From the NCBI GenBank assembly GCA_936924235.1, contig CAKZHN010000472.1, positions 1 to 19,291 on the forward strand: 19,291 nucleotides of DNA, in the 5' to 3' direction. This DNA is from an uncultured Rhodoplanes sp. (GTDB lineage: Bacteria > Pseudomonadota > Alphaproteobacteria > Rhizobiales > Xanthobacteraceae). Position 1 is the first letter of the stretch. Each line of letters starts with the position of its first letter. The notes beneath the pieces were generated by a model. That model did not search any database. It saw only the letters and a program-made list of their open reading frames with translations, and was not told the DNA's origin. The translations under genes and the position numbers were made by a program. This document shows, one piece after another, positions 1-7,381 of this stretch.

Positions 1-1
1 G

Positions 2-706
2 ACCCGAACAGCCGGCACCGCAGGTTCGCTGACCCTGCTGCCGGCGGTGCTGGTCGCGCTCGCGGTGACGATCCAGCCGTGGATCTTCGCGATTGATCTT
101 CGCGTCGGACGGCCGGCCCAGGAGATCGGCGCGTTCTTTGCCGAAAGCTTCCAGCGCCGCACCGGCAAGCCGCTGGAGATCGTCGCAGGCGACCTGCCGA
201 CCGCGGCTCTGGTCTCGCTCGCCGCGCCGAGCCGGCCGAGCCTCTATCTGGAGTCGGCGCCGGAGTACCTGCCGAAGGTGACGCGGCGCGAGATCGAGGA
301 GAAGGGCGCCATCGTGGTGTGGCCCACGGCCGACGCGGGCGGCAAGCCGCCCGCCGAAGTCCTCCGTCAGTTTCCCAACCTGGTGGCCGAGGTACCGCAG
401 ACCTTCACGCGCCGCTTCCAGGGCCGCATGCCGCTGATGCGGCTCGGCTGGAGCATGATCCGGCCGCGCACGCCCGGCTCAGCGCCGGACGTGCAGGCGC
501 AGCCCGAGCCGCTGCCGATGCAGCCGATACCCTTGCCGCCGCCAGAACCGGAGCCGCCTCAGGTGCAGGCCGCTCCGCCCGTGCAACCGCCGCCGCAGGT
601 GCAACATCCTGCGCCGCGTGAGGCACCCGTGCGGGAACGAGAGCGGGAGCGAGAGCGCCCGCAGCGTCCTGCGGCGCCATTGCCGGATCGCTTCGCGCCT
701 CAGTGA
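2..706 (+). CDS. Membrane glycosyltransferase, GT39/ArnT-like, C-terminal part (5' end outside window)
   Basis: The frame is open to the left edge, so only the last 234 residues are present. They begin in a hydrophobic stretch (about residues 8-30, the last membrane helix) followed by a soluble domain. Its TGKPLEIVAGD, RPSLYLES and GAIVVWP segments resemble the periplasmic C-terminal domain of bacterial GT39 (PMT/ArnT-like) enzymes, which move sugars from polyprenyl-phosphate carriers onto lipid or protein at the outer face of the inner membrane. The catalytic N-terminal half is not visible, so the family call rests on this tail alone. The last ~75 residues are low-complexity, Pro/Gln-rich and end in an Arg-Glu alternation (RERERERERP), an unusual cytoplasmic or periplasmic tail. 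The stop overlaps the cydB stop by 7 bp, tail to tail. Confidence 0.6.
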   Translation, partial: TRTAGTAGSLTLLPAVLVALAVTIQPWIFAIDLRVGRPAQEIGAFFAESFQRRTGKPLEIVAGDLPTAALVSLAAPSRPSLYLESAPEYLPKVTRREIEEKGAIVVWPTADAGGKPPAEVLRQFPNLVAEVPQTFTRRFQGRMPLMRLGWSMIRPRTPGSAPDVQAQPEPLPMQPIPLPPPEPEPPQVQAAPPVQPPPQVQHPAPREAPVRERERERERPQRPAAPLPDRFAPQ

Positions 707-1701
707 TAGCTTTCGCCCGGCTGCACCTTGCCGCGGAACAGCCAATACACCAGCACCGTGTAGGTCAGCGCGAGCGGCAGGAAGACCAGCGTGCCCAGCA
801 GGATGAAGATCTGGCTCGCCGGCGGGGCCGCGGCCTGCCAGATCGTGATCGAGGGCGGCACCAGATACGGAAACCAGGAGATCACGAGGCCGAGATAGCC
901 CAGCAGGAACATCGCGATCGCCGCGAAGAACGGGCGGATCTCGCGGCCGTTCTCGAGCGCGCGCCAGCAGCCGAAGCCGATCAGCGCGGTGATCACCGGC
1001 ACGGGCCATAGATAGAGAATGTTCGGCAGCGAGAACCAGCGTTGCGCGATCGCGGGCTGCGTCAGCGGCGTCCACAGGCTGACGAGGCCCATCAGGCCCA
1101 GCACCGCGAGCAGCAGCAGCTTGGCGTGCTGGCGTGCGCGGTCCGCGACCGGGCCGGTGGTCTTCATCACGAGAAACGTGGCCCCGAGCAGCGCATAACC
1201 CGACACCAGGCCCAGGCCGCACAGCAGTGCGAACGGCGTCGCCCACTCGAAGCCGCCGCCTGCGAACGTGCCGTTTTCGACGCGGATGCCCTGGATCAGG
1301 CCCGCCAGGATGATGCCCTGGCAGAAGGCTGCCAGCGTCGAGCCCGCCGTAAAGGCGAAATTCCACCAGACCTTGCTGCGCGACACGCTGCGGAACTCGA
1401 AGGCCACGCCGCGAAACACCAGCGACAGCAGCATGAAGATGACCGGGATGTAGAGCGCCGGCATGATCACCGCATAGGCCGGCGGAAACGCCACGAACAG
1501 GCCGACACCGCCGAGCACCAGCCAGGTCTCGTTGCCGTCCCAGAACGGCGCGATCGAGCGCATCATCTGGTCGCGCTCAGCCTCGGATTTCGACGTCGCA
1601 AACAGGATGCCGATGCCGAGATCGAAGCCGTCGAGGATGACATAGAGCGCGACTGCGGTGCCGATGAGCGCCGCCCAGATGACCGGCAGGTACCATTCCA
1701 T
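700..1701 (-). CDS. cydB: Cytochrome bd-type (cyanide-insensitive) ubiquinol oxidase subunit II
   Basis: CydB/CioB is the second membrane subunit of bd-type quinol oxidase, which oxidises ubiquinol and reduces oxygen to water at the inner membrane without pumping protons. The 333-residue protein has the family's N-terminal LDGFDLGIG motif (residues 23-31), the DGNETWLVLGG loop (55-65), FPPAYA (72-77) and about eight hydrophobic segments. At 333 residues it is shorter than E. coli CydB and typical of the CIO-like branch. It starts 17 bp after the cydA stop, so the two are one operon with cydA first. I see no cydX-like small ORF after it: transcription runs straight into the convergent glycosyltransferase, whose 3' end it overlaps by 7 bp. 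The cydDC assembly genes are not in the window. Confidence 0.93.
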   Translation of the reverse strand: MEWYLPVIWAALIGTAVALYVILDGFDLGIGILFATSKSEAERDQMMRSIAPFWDGNETWLVLGGVGLFVAFPPAYAVIMPALYIPVIFMLLSLVFRGVAFEFRSVSRSKVWWNFAFTAGSTLAAFCQGIILAGLIQGIRVENGTFAGGGFEWATPFALLCGLGLVSGYALLGATFLVMKTTGPVADRARQHAKLLLLAVLGLMGLVSLWTPLTQPAIAQRWFSLPNILYLWPVPVITALIGFGCWRALENGREIRPFFAAIAMFLLGYLGLVISWFPYLVPPSITIWQAAAPPASQIFILLGTLVFLPLALTYTVLVYWLFRGKVQPGESYH

Positions 1702-1718
1702 GATCGGCCTCCTGCTTT

Positions 1719-3122
1719 CTAACTGCCACCACCGCCGCCGAACACTTCACGGCCGCGGTCGGCTGCCGCGGCGAGGGGCCGGTTCGGCAGGTTTTCCTCG
1801 TCGCGTGGCTCACTCGGTCGCGGTCCGCTCTCGATCAGCCGGTTGATGTAGTAGATGCCCATCGCGAACACGATGCCGTAGACCACGACGAACAGGATGA
1901 GCGTGGTCAGCACGTGACTGGCCGCGACCGGCGAGATGGCGTCGGCGGTGCGCAGGATGCCGCGCGCGATCCAGGGCTGGCGACCGGTCTCGGTGACGAC
2001 CCAACCCGAGATCACCGCGACGAAGCCGATCCACCACATCTGCGACATCACGCGCAGATACCAGCGTGTCTCGAACAGCGTGCCGCGCCACCACAGGAAC
2101 GCGCCATACAGCGCTGCGGCCACCATGAAGGAGCCGATCGCGAGCATGATGCGGAAGGCGAAGAACACCGGCACGACCGGCGGCCGCTCCGAAGGCGGCA
2201 CGTCCTTGAGGCCCGGGAACAGGCCGTTCCATTCGTGCGTCAGGATGAGCGACGAGCCGTGCGGGATCGAGATCTCGAACAGGTTCTTCTCGGCCTTCTG
2301 GTCCGGCCACGCGAAGATCGCGAAGTCGCCGGGCTTCGAACCGTCCCAGTGGGCCTCCATCGCCGCGATCTTGGTGGGCTGGTGCTTGAGCGTGTTGAGC
2401 CCGTGCTGATCGCCGATGATCACCTGCAGCGGCGCGAGCACCGCCGCGAGCCCGATCGCCATGCGCAGCATGGTGCGGGCCTCGTCGATATGACGCCCGG
2501 CGACGAGATAACGCGCGCCGACCGCGAGCACGACGAATGCCGTGGTCAGATAGGCGGCGTTGACCATATGCGCGAAGCGATAAGGAAAGGTCGGATTGAA
2601 CACCACGGCCAGCCAGTCGACCGGATAGGCGATGCCGTCGCGGACCTCATGGCCGGCCGGTGATTGCATCCAGCTGTTGGCCGACAGGATCCAGAACGCC
2701 GAGGTCGCGGTGCCGACCGCGACCACCGCGGCGGACAGCACGTAGAGCCACGGCGGCACGCGGTTGAAGCCGAACAGCAGGATGCCGAGGAAGGTGGCTT
2801 CGATGAAGAACGCCATCAGCACCTCGTAGCCGAGGAGGGGGCCGATGACATTGCCGGCGACCACCGAGAAGCGGCTCCAGTTGGTGCCGAACTGGTAGCT
2901 CAGCACGATGCCGGACACGACGCCCATCGCGAACGACACGGCGAAGATCTTGACCCAGAAGCGCATCAACAAGTGATAGCGCTCGGCGTCGGTCTTCAGC
3001 CATAGCGCACCCAGCGTCGCGATATAGGCCGACAGCCCGATCGTGAAGGTCGGGAATATGATGTGGAATATGATCGTGAAGGCAAACTGGAGACGAGCCA
3101 GCAGGACAGCATCGAGGTCCAT
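1719..3122 (-). CDS. cydA: Cytochrome bd-type (cyanide-insensitive) ubiquinol oxidase subunit I, short Q-loop
   Basis: This is the haem-bearing, quinol-oxidising subunit. I take the ATG at 3122 (467 aa), not the GTG 18 bp upstream, because the family begins close to MDLDAVLLARLQF and a GGAG lies 9 bases ahead. Counting from this start: His20 (haem b595 ligand region), Glu100 and Glu108 (proton path), His185 (haem b558 ligand, in RFAHMVNAAY), Lys251 and Glu256 (quinol site, QPTKIAAMEA), Arg324/Met326 (FRIM, Met being the other b558 ligand) and GRQPW at 380-384. Only 68 residues separate Glu256 from Arg324, against about 134 in E. coli CydA as I recall its numbering. This is the short Q-loop typical of CIO-type enzymes. 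It is the first gene of cydAB and diverges from the NCS2 permease gene. Confidence 0.95.
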   Translation of the reverse strand: MDLDAVLLARLQFAFTIIFHIIFPTFTIGLSAYIATLGALWLKTDAERYHLLMRFWVKIFAVSFAMGVVSGIVLSYQFGTNWSRFSVVAGNVIGPLLGYEVLMAFFIEATFLGILLFGFNRVPPWLYVLSAAVVAVGTATSAFWILSANSWMQSPAGHEVRDGIAYPVDWLAVVFNPTFPYRFAHMVNAAYLTTAFVVLAVGARYLVAGRHIDEARTMLRMAIGLAAVLAPLQVIIGDQHGLNTLKHQPTKIAAMEAHWDGSKPGDFAIFAWPDQKAEKNLFEISIPHGSSLILTHEWNGLFPGLKDVPPSERPPVVPVFFAFRIMLAIGSFMVAAALYGAFLWWRGTLFETRWYLRVMSQMWWIGFVAVISGWVVTETGRQPWIARGILRTADAISPVAASHVLTTLILFVVVYGIVFAMGIYYINRLIESGPRPSEPRDEENLPNRPLAAAADRGREVFGGGGGS

Positions 3123-3270
3123 GACGCAATGCTCCGGCACCGTTCCAGGCGTTGCAGACGGCGGCGACCGCTAATGTCGAACTCGCTGTTGAATTCCGCA
3201 AGAGCCTGGTGTGTCGCGTCCCTCGCACAGCTATGCTGCAAAAGGGCCGGGAGCTATCAGGGGGACTGAG

Positions 3271-4593
3271 ATGAGCGACACCACCGGACGGCCGGAGGGT
3301 GTTCTGGAGCGAACCTTCGCGCTCGCAGAGCACGGCACCAACATCCGCACCGAATTCGTTGCAGGAGCGACCACGTTCCTGACCATGGCCTATATCCTGT
3401 TCGTCAATCCGCAGATTCTCGGCAATGCCGGGATGGATAAGGGCGCGGTGTTCGTCGCGACCTGCATCGCGTCGGCGGTGTCGACGCTGGTGATGGCGTT
3501 CTACGCCAACTATCCGATCGCGCTCGCGCCCGGCATGGGGCTGAACGCGTTCTTCGCCTTTACTGTCGTGCTCGGCTACAAATACACGTGGCAGCAGGCG
3601 CTGGCCGCGGTGTTCTGCTCGGGCGCGATCTTCTTCCTGCTGTCGATGTTCCGCGTCCGCGAATACATCATCGACGCGATCCCGAAGAACCTGAAGCTCG
3701 CGATCTCGGCCGGCGTCGGATTGTTCCTGGCGATCATCGCGCTGGAAGAAGCCAAGATCGTGGTGCAGCATCCTGTGACGCTGGTCACGCTCGGCGATCT
3801 CAAGCAATGGCCGGCGGCGCTGTGCCTGCTCGGCTTCGTGCTGATCGCGGCGCTGAACTATCGCAAGGTGATCGGCGGCACCGTGATCGGCATCCTGGTG
3901 GTGACGGCGATCGGCATCCCGCTCGGGCTGACGCAGTTCGGCGGCGTCGCTTCGACGCCGCCTTCGCTTGCGCCGACGCTGTTCAAGCTCGACTTCTCGC
4001 GGATCGGCGAGCAGACCTTCGTGATCGTGGTGTTCAGCTTCCTGCTGGTCGACATCTTTGACAACGCCGGCACGCTGATCGGCGTGACCCATCGCGCGGG
4101 CCTGCTCGACAAGGATGGCAAGCTGCCGCGGATGCGGCAGGCGCTGCTCGCCGACAGCTTCGCCGCGATGTTCGGCTCGCTGATCGGCACCTCGACCACG
4201 ACGAGCTACATCGAAAGCGCCGCGGGCGTATCGGCCGGCGGCCGCACCGGCATGACCGCGCTGTTCGTGGCGGTGTTCTTCATCCTGGCGCTGTTCTTCT
4301 CGCCGCTGGCCGGCATGGTGCCGGCCTATGCCACCGCGGCGGCGCTGCTCTACGTCGCCTGCGTGATGACGCAGGGGCTCGCCGACATGGCATGGGACGA
4401 TCTCACCGAATATGCGCCGGCGGTGGTCACGGCCGTGAGCATGCCGCTCACCTATTCGATCGCGACCGGCATCGGGCTCGGCTTCATCACCTACGTGCTG
4501 GCCAAGGTCATCGCCGGCAAGTTCACCGAAGCGAAGCCCGCCGTGGTGATCCTGGCGCTGATCTTCGCTGCGAAATTCGCCATGACGGGATGA
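3271..4593 (+). CDS. NCS2 family (AzgA-like) guanine/hypoxanthine permease
   Basis: A 440-residue inner-membrane permease with about 12-14 hydrophobic segments. Family hallmarks of the AzgA/PbuG branch (COG2252) of NCS2 carriers are present: ATTFLTMAYILFVNP near residues 33-47, ALAPGMGLNAFFAF (85-97), the NAGTLIGVTHRAG helix, and the GTSTTTSYIESAAGV half-helix, which is part of the purine pocket. These carriers import hypoxanthine, guanine or adenine with protons. The exact base cannot be read from sequence. The start at 3271 is chosen over an upstream in-frame codon (3211) because AGGGGG stands about 6-7 bases ahead of the ATG and the family starts here. Its stop overlaps the next gene's start as ATGA, so the binding-protein gene is translationally coupled to it. 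Confidence 0.92.
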   Translation: MSDTTGRPEGVLERTFALAEHGTNIRTEFVAGATTFLTMAYILFVNPQILGNAGMDKGAVFVATCIASAVSTLVMAFYANYPIALAPGMGLNAFFAFTVVLGYKYTWQQALAAVFCSGAIFFLLSMFRVREYIIDAIPKNLKLAISAGVGLFLAIIALEEAKIVVQHPVTLVTLGDLKQWPAALCLLGFVLIAALNYRKVIGGTVIGILVVTAIGIPLGLTQFGGVASTPPSLAPTLFKLDFSRIGEQTFVIVVFSFLLVDIFDNAGTLIGVTHRAGLLDKDGKLPRMRQALLADSFAAMFGSLIGTSTTTSYIESAAGVSAGGRTGMTALFVAVFFILALFFSPLAGMVPAYATAAALLYVACVMTQGLADMAWDDLTEYAPAVVTAVSMPLTYSIATGIGLGFITYVLAKVIAGKFTEAKPAVVILALIFAAKFAMTG

Positions 4594-5363
4594 GGATGAT
4601 GCCGGGACTGAAGGTTGTTGGCGTGGCTCTGGCTGTCGCGTTTGCGTGGTGTGCATCGCCGGGGGGCCGTGCGGACGCGACCGAGCTGAAGATCTTCGGC
4701 TCGCGCGTCACCAAGGTCATCGTCAGCGAGCTCGGTCCGGGCTTCGAGAAGGCGACCGGCTTCAAGCCGGTGGTGGTGGCCGACGTGGCTGCGGTGATGA
4801 AGCGGCGAATCGAGGGCGGCGAGCCGTTCGATCTCGCGGTGCTGGTCGATTTCCAGATCGACGACCTGATCAAGTCGGGGAAAATCCTGGCCGAAACCCG
4901 CGCCGACATCATGTCGTCGGGCATCGGCGTGGCCGTCAAACGCGGCGCGCCGAAGCCCGACATCAGCACCGTCGAGGCCTTCAAGCAGACGCTGCTGAAC
5001 GCCAAGTCGATCACCTACCTGAAGGAAGGCGCGAGCACGATCCATCTGCGCAAGGTGTTCAACCAGCTCGGCATCGCCGACGCGATCAAGAGCAAGGCGG
5101 TCGAGACCGCGGGCGAGGAGGTCTCCGAGTTCGTCGCCGACGGCAAGGTCGAGCTCGGCCTGATCGTCACGCCCAACATCATGTCGGTGCCGGGCGCGGA
5201 GCTGGTCGGTCCGCTGCCGGCCGAGATCAACTCCGTCGTGATGTTCACGGCGGGCGTTTCGGCGCAATCGCCGAACCAGAACGTGGCCCGCGAGTTGATC
5301 AGGCTTCTGAAGAGTCCCGAGGCCAAGCCGGTGATCAAGGCCAAGGGTAACGATCCGGCATAG
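4590..5363 (+). CDS. ModA-like periplasmic substrate-binding protein, ligand unknown
   Basis: A 257-residue protein with an N-terminal signal peptide (likely cut after GRADA, residue 30; the Cys at 21 is not in a proper lipobox). It then shows the periplasmic binding-protein II fold of the ModA kind: ELKIFGS, a helix, then MKRRIEGGEPFDLAVLVD, matching ModA's QIEAGAPADLFIS region. ModA binds molybdate through Ser residues in two loops. Here one Ser survives (Ser38), but the second Ser-rich loop reads ADVAAV (64-69), so classical molybdate binding is doubtful. ATG 4590 overlaps the permease stop (ATGA). ATGs at 4596 and 4599 are alternatives. No ABC permease or ATPase lies nearby. It is flanked by an NCS2 permease and an EamA transporter in one probable operon. 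Confidence 0.75.
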   Translation: MRMMPGLKVVGVALAVAFAWCASPGGRADATELKIFGSRVTKVIVSELGPGFEKATGFKPVVVADVAAVMKRRIEGGEPFDLAVLVDFQIDDLIKSGKILAETRADIMSSGIGVAVKRGAPKPDISTVEAFKQTLLNAKSITYLKEGASTIHLRKVFNQLGIADAIKSKAVETAGEEVSEFVADGKVELGLIVTPNIMSVPGAELVGPLPAEINSVVMFTAGVSAQSPNQNVARELIRLLKSPEAKPVIKAKGNDPA

Positions 5364-5377
5364 GGCAGGGCCCAATC

Positions 5378-5809
5378 ATGACCGCATTTTCGTCTTGGCA
5401 ATTCTGGGCGCTCGCCTCGGCGGCGTTCGCGGCGCTGACCGCGATCTTCGCCAAGATCGGCATTGAGAATGTCAACTCCGATTTCGCGACCTTCATCCGC
5501 ACCATCGTCATCCTGATGACGCTGGCGCTGATCCTTGCGGCCACCGGCAAGTTCCAGTCGCCCGGCTCGATCTCGGGACGGACCTACGTGTTCCTGGTGC
5601 TGTCCGGGCTTGCGACCGGCGGCTCGTGGATCTGTTATTTCCGCGCCCTCAAGGTGGGGCAGGCCGCGCAGGTCGCGCCGGTCGACAAGCTGTCGGTGGT
5701 GCTGGTGGCGCTGTTCGGCGTGGTGTTTCTCGGCGAGAAGCTCACGCTGCCGAACTGGCTCGGCGTTGCGCTGATCGCGCTTGGCGCGATCCTGGTTGCC
5801 TATCGCTGA
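5378..5809 (+). CDS. EamA/DMT family transporter, single-domain (half-size)
   Basis: A 143-residue membrane protein made of one EamA repeat of about five hydrophobic helices. Visible family features are the N-terminal ALTAIFAKIGI helix, the SWICYFRALKVGQAAQVAPVD segment typical of the fourth helix, and the closing FLGEKLTLPNWLGVALIALG motif. Full DMT exporters have two such repeats (about 290 residues), so this one must dimerise or pair to form a carrier. Substrate cannot be inferred. It starts 14 bp after the binding-protein stop, with an AGGG ahead of the ATG, and is probably the third gene of the NCS2 unit. Its 3' end faces a TPR gene across 12 bp that form palindromic structures. Confidence 0.85.
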   Translation: MTAFSSWQFWALASAAFAALTAIFAKIGIENVNSDFATFIRTIVILMTLALILAATGKFQSPGSISGRTYVFLVLSGLATGGSWICYFRALKVGQAAQVAPVDKLSVVLVALFGVVFLGEKLTLPNWLGVALIALGAILVAYR

Positions 5810-5842
5810 AACGCCGCGGCGTTACGGCTTGATGCCGTAACG
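5810..5842. terminator. Nested palindrome and hairpin between convergent genes, possible bidirectional terminator
   Basis: Bases 5810-5823 are a perfect 14-bp palindrome (AACGCCGCGGCGTT). It overlaps a second perfect structure with 9-bp arms CGTTACGGC (5820-5828) and GCCGTAACG (5834-5842) around a 5-base loop. The second hairpin contains the last codons and stop of the minus-strand TPR gene. Because they share bases, the two cannot form at once. There is no T-run on either side, so intrinsic termination is uncertain. The position between EamA and the TPR gene, 12 bp apart tail to tail, suggests a shared 3' end structure. Confidence 0.4.
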
Positions 5843-6979
5843 ACCGAACTCCTCGGCGATGTCGCCGCGGATCGCTTTCGCGGCGTTGATGTCGGCCGTG
5901 CCGCCGTTGCGGTCGCCCTTGCGGGTCTTGGCGACGCCGCGTCCGTAGAGCGAGCCGGCGAGCTTCGGGTCGAGCTTCAGCGCCGCGTCGTAGTCCTTCA
6001 TCGCGCTGTCCGTCTGATTGAGCTTCAGATAGACGAAGCCGCGGGTGTCGAGTGCGTCGGGCGAGTCCGCCTTGATCTTGAGCGCCTGATCGCAATCGGC
6101 CAACGCCTGCTGCGCCTGGTTGCTCACCGCGCGCACCCAGCAGCGCGCGTTCCACGCATCCACGTTGTTCGGCTGGAGCTTGGTGACCTCGCCGTAGTCG
6201 GCGGCGGCGCGGGCGAAGTCGCCCTTGCGCTGATAGGCGGCGCCGCGATTGTTGTAGGCGAAGACCTGACTCGGGTTGGCCCTGATCGACTGGTTGTAGT
6301 CGGCAAGGGCGCGGTCGAGATCGTTCTTGGCCTCGTAGGCCTGGGCGCGGCTGTTCAGATAATCCGGGTCCGAGCCGTCGAGCCGCAGTGCCTGGCTGTA
6401 GTCGCCGATCGCGCCGTCAACGTCGCTCTTGTCGGCCTTGGCGATGCCGCGGAAGTAGTAGGCGTTGGCAAGGTTCTTGGTGGTCTCTTCGATCACCGCC
6501 TCGCAACTCTTGATCGCCGTGTCGGCCTCCAGCGACTTGCCGTCGTTCATGCAGGCTGCCGAGGTCTGCGCTGTGGTCTGCGGGACCTGGGCCTTGCGCG
6601 GCACTGGGACCGGAGCAGGCGCGGCCTGGGCCTGCGCCTGGGATGCCGGCACTGGTGCGGGGACCGGAGCCGCCTGCTGCGGTGCCGGCGCCGGGCGCAT
6701 CGGCTGGGCCGGTTGCGCGGCTTGCACGGGCTCGGGCGCCGGAGCGGTGGGCCGGTAGTCGGATTGCGCTGCGGGCCTGGAGGGTTCGCTCGGCGGCGGC
6801 GTTGCCGGCCGGTACGGCGTCACCTTGGGCTGAAAGTCCGAGCCAGGGCTGTAATACTGGGGCGCCGTCTGGCGGTTGGATTGCGCCATTGCACCCGAGA
6901 CAAAGCCGAATGCGAGGGTCAGCGACGCGCCCAGGGCCATAACCTGGGACGGTCGGAGTTTGCGCCGGTCACCGTTCAT
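5822..6979 (-). CDS. Exported tetratricopeptide-repeat protein with Pro/Ala/Gln-rich linker
   Basis: A 385-residue protein. The second of two adjacent ATGs (6982, 6979) is preferred, as GGGGA lies 6 bases before it. An open frame extends further but lacks support. Order: signal peptide (cleavage near GAMAQ), a ~100-residue Pro/Ala/Gln linker, then about six TPR units with a clear 34-residue period from YYFRGIAKADKSDVDGAIGD to the end. TPRs form a superhelix that binds peptides or partner proteins. The export signal and linker put the repeats in the periplasm, perhaps reaching across it from an envelope anchor. No enzymatic domain is seen and no partner can be named. The gene stands alone on the minus strand, divergent from the small membrane-protein gene and tail to tail with EamA. 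Confidence 0.85.
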   Translation of the reverse strand: MNGDRRKLRPSQVMALGASLTLAFGFVSGAMAQSNRQTAPQYYSPGSDFQPKVTPYRPATPPPSEPSRPAAQSDYRPTAPAPEPVQAAQPAQPMRPAPAPQQAAPVPAPVPASQAQAQAAPAPVPVPRKAQVPQTTAQTSAACMNDGKSLEADTAIKSCEAVIEETTKNLANAYYFRGIAKADKSDVDGAIGDYSQALRLDGSDPDYLNSRAQAYEAKNDLDRALADYNQSIRANPSQVFAYNNRGAAYQRKGDFARAAADYGEVTKLQPNNVDAWNARCWVRAVSNQAQQALADCDQALKIKADSPDALDTRGFVYLKLNQTDSAMKDYDAALKLDPKLAGSLYGRGVAKTRKGDRNGGTADINAAKAIRGDIAEEFGRYGIKP

Positions 6980-7087
6980 CATCAGTCCCCAAAAGGTATC
7001 CAACCGCGCACCGGTGCCGCGCAATCCCGGTGGCGATTTCATCGCAAGCATGCGAGCATCATCATTGCGTCCCGGCGGTGAAACGCA

Positions 7088-7381
7088 ATGCGATCCGCGT
7101 TCTTTCTGTTGCTCAGGTTAATTTGCTACCCGGCGCTGGCAGTGATGCTTGCGGCGGGGCTGGCGCTCGGCATCGTTTGGGTTAACGGCCAATGCCCGCC
7201 TTTCGACGAGGTCGGCGTCACCTGCGCGACGAGGTTCTCGCAAAAACTCGCGGATTTCGGCATCGCGGTCGCGCTGTTTTCGGCGATCACCGGGCTTCCG
7301 GCGATCCCGGCGCTGGGTGGCGCGGCGTTCCTGGTGTTCGACCTGCGCCGCAAGCGCAAGCCCGATTCGAGACAGCCCTAG
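7088..7381 (+). CDS. Small two-helix membrane protein, unknown function
   Basis: A 97-residue hypothetical protein. Two hydrophobic helices (about residues 5-32 and 57-85) flank a short loop carrying two cysteines (NGQCPPFDEVGVTCATR), which could form a disulfide if the loop is periplasmic. The C-terminus is basic (LRRKRKPDSR), suggesting a cytoplasmic tail by the positive-inside rule, so both ends would be cytoplasmic. The ribosome binding site is weak (GGTGA). I do not recognise the family. It is divergent from the TPR gene across about 108 bp, and its last 4 bp overlap the end of the uracil-DNA glycosylase gene on the other strand. It is retained as a gene because the frame is hydrophobic-helix coherent and fills the only space between two real genes. 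Confidence 0.6.
   Translation: MRSAFFLLLRLICYPALAVMLAAGLALGIVWVNGQCPPFDEVGVTCATRFSQKLADFGIAVALFSAITGLPAIPALGGAAFLVFDLRRKRKPDSRQP

Noticed and set aside
3141..3270. An FNR/FixK-like box (TTGAATTCCGCAA) in the cydA/NCS2 divergent gap, expected for oxygen control of cydAB
   Set aside because: The second half-site does not match TCAA at proper spacing. No convincing promoter was found in this gap either.
2647..4656. A 669-codon open frame on the minus strand across the cydA end and the whole NCS2 gene
   Set aside because: The product is His/Arg/Gln/Glu-rich low complexity, opposite strongly conserved genes. It is a codon-bias shadow of GC-rich DNA.
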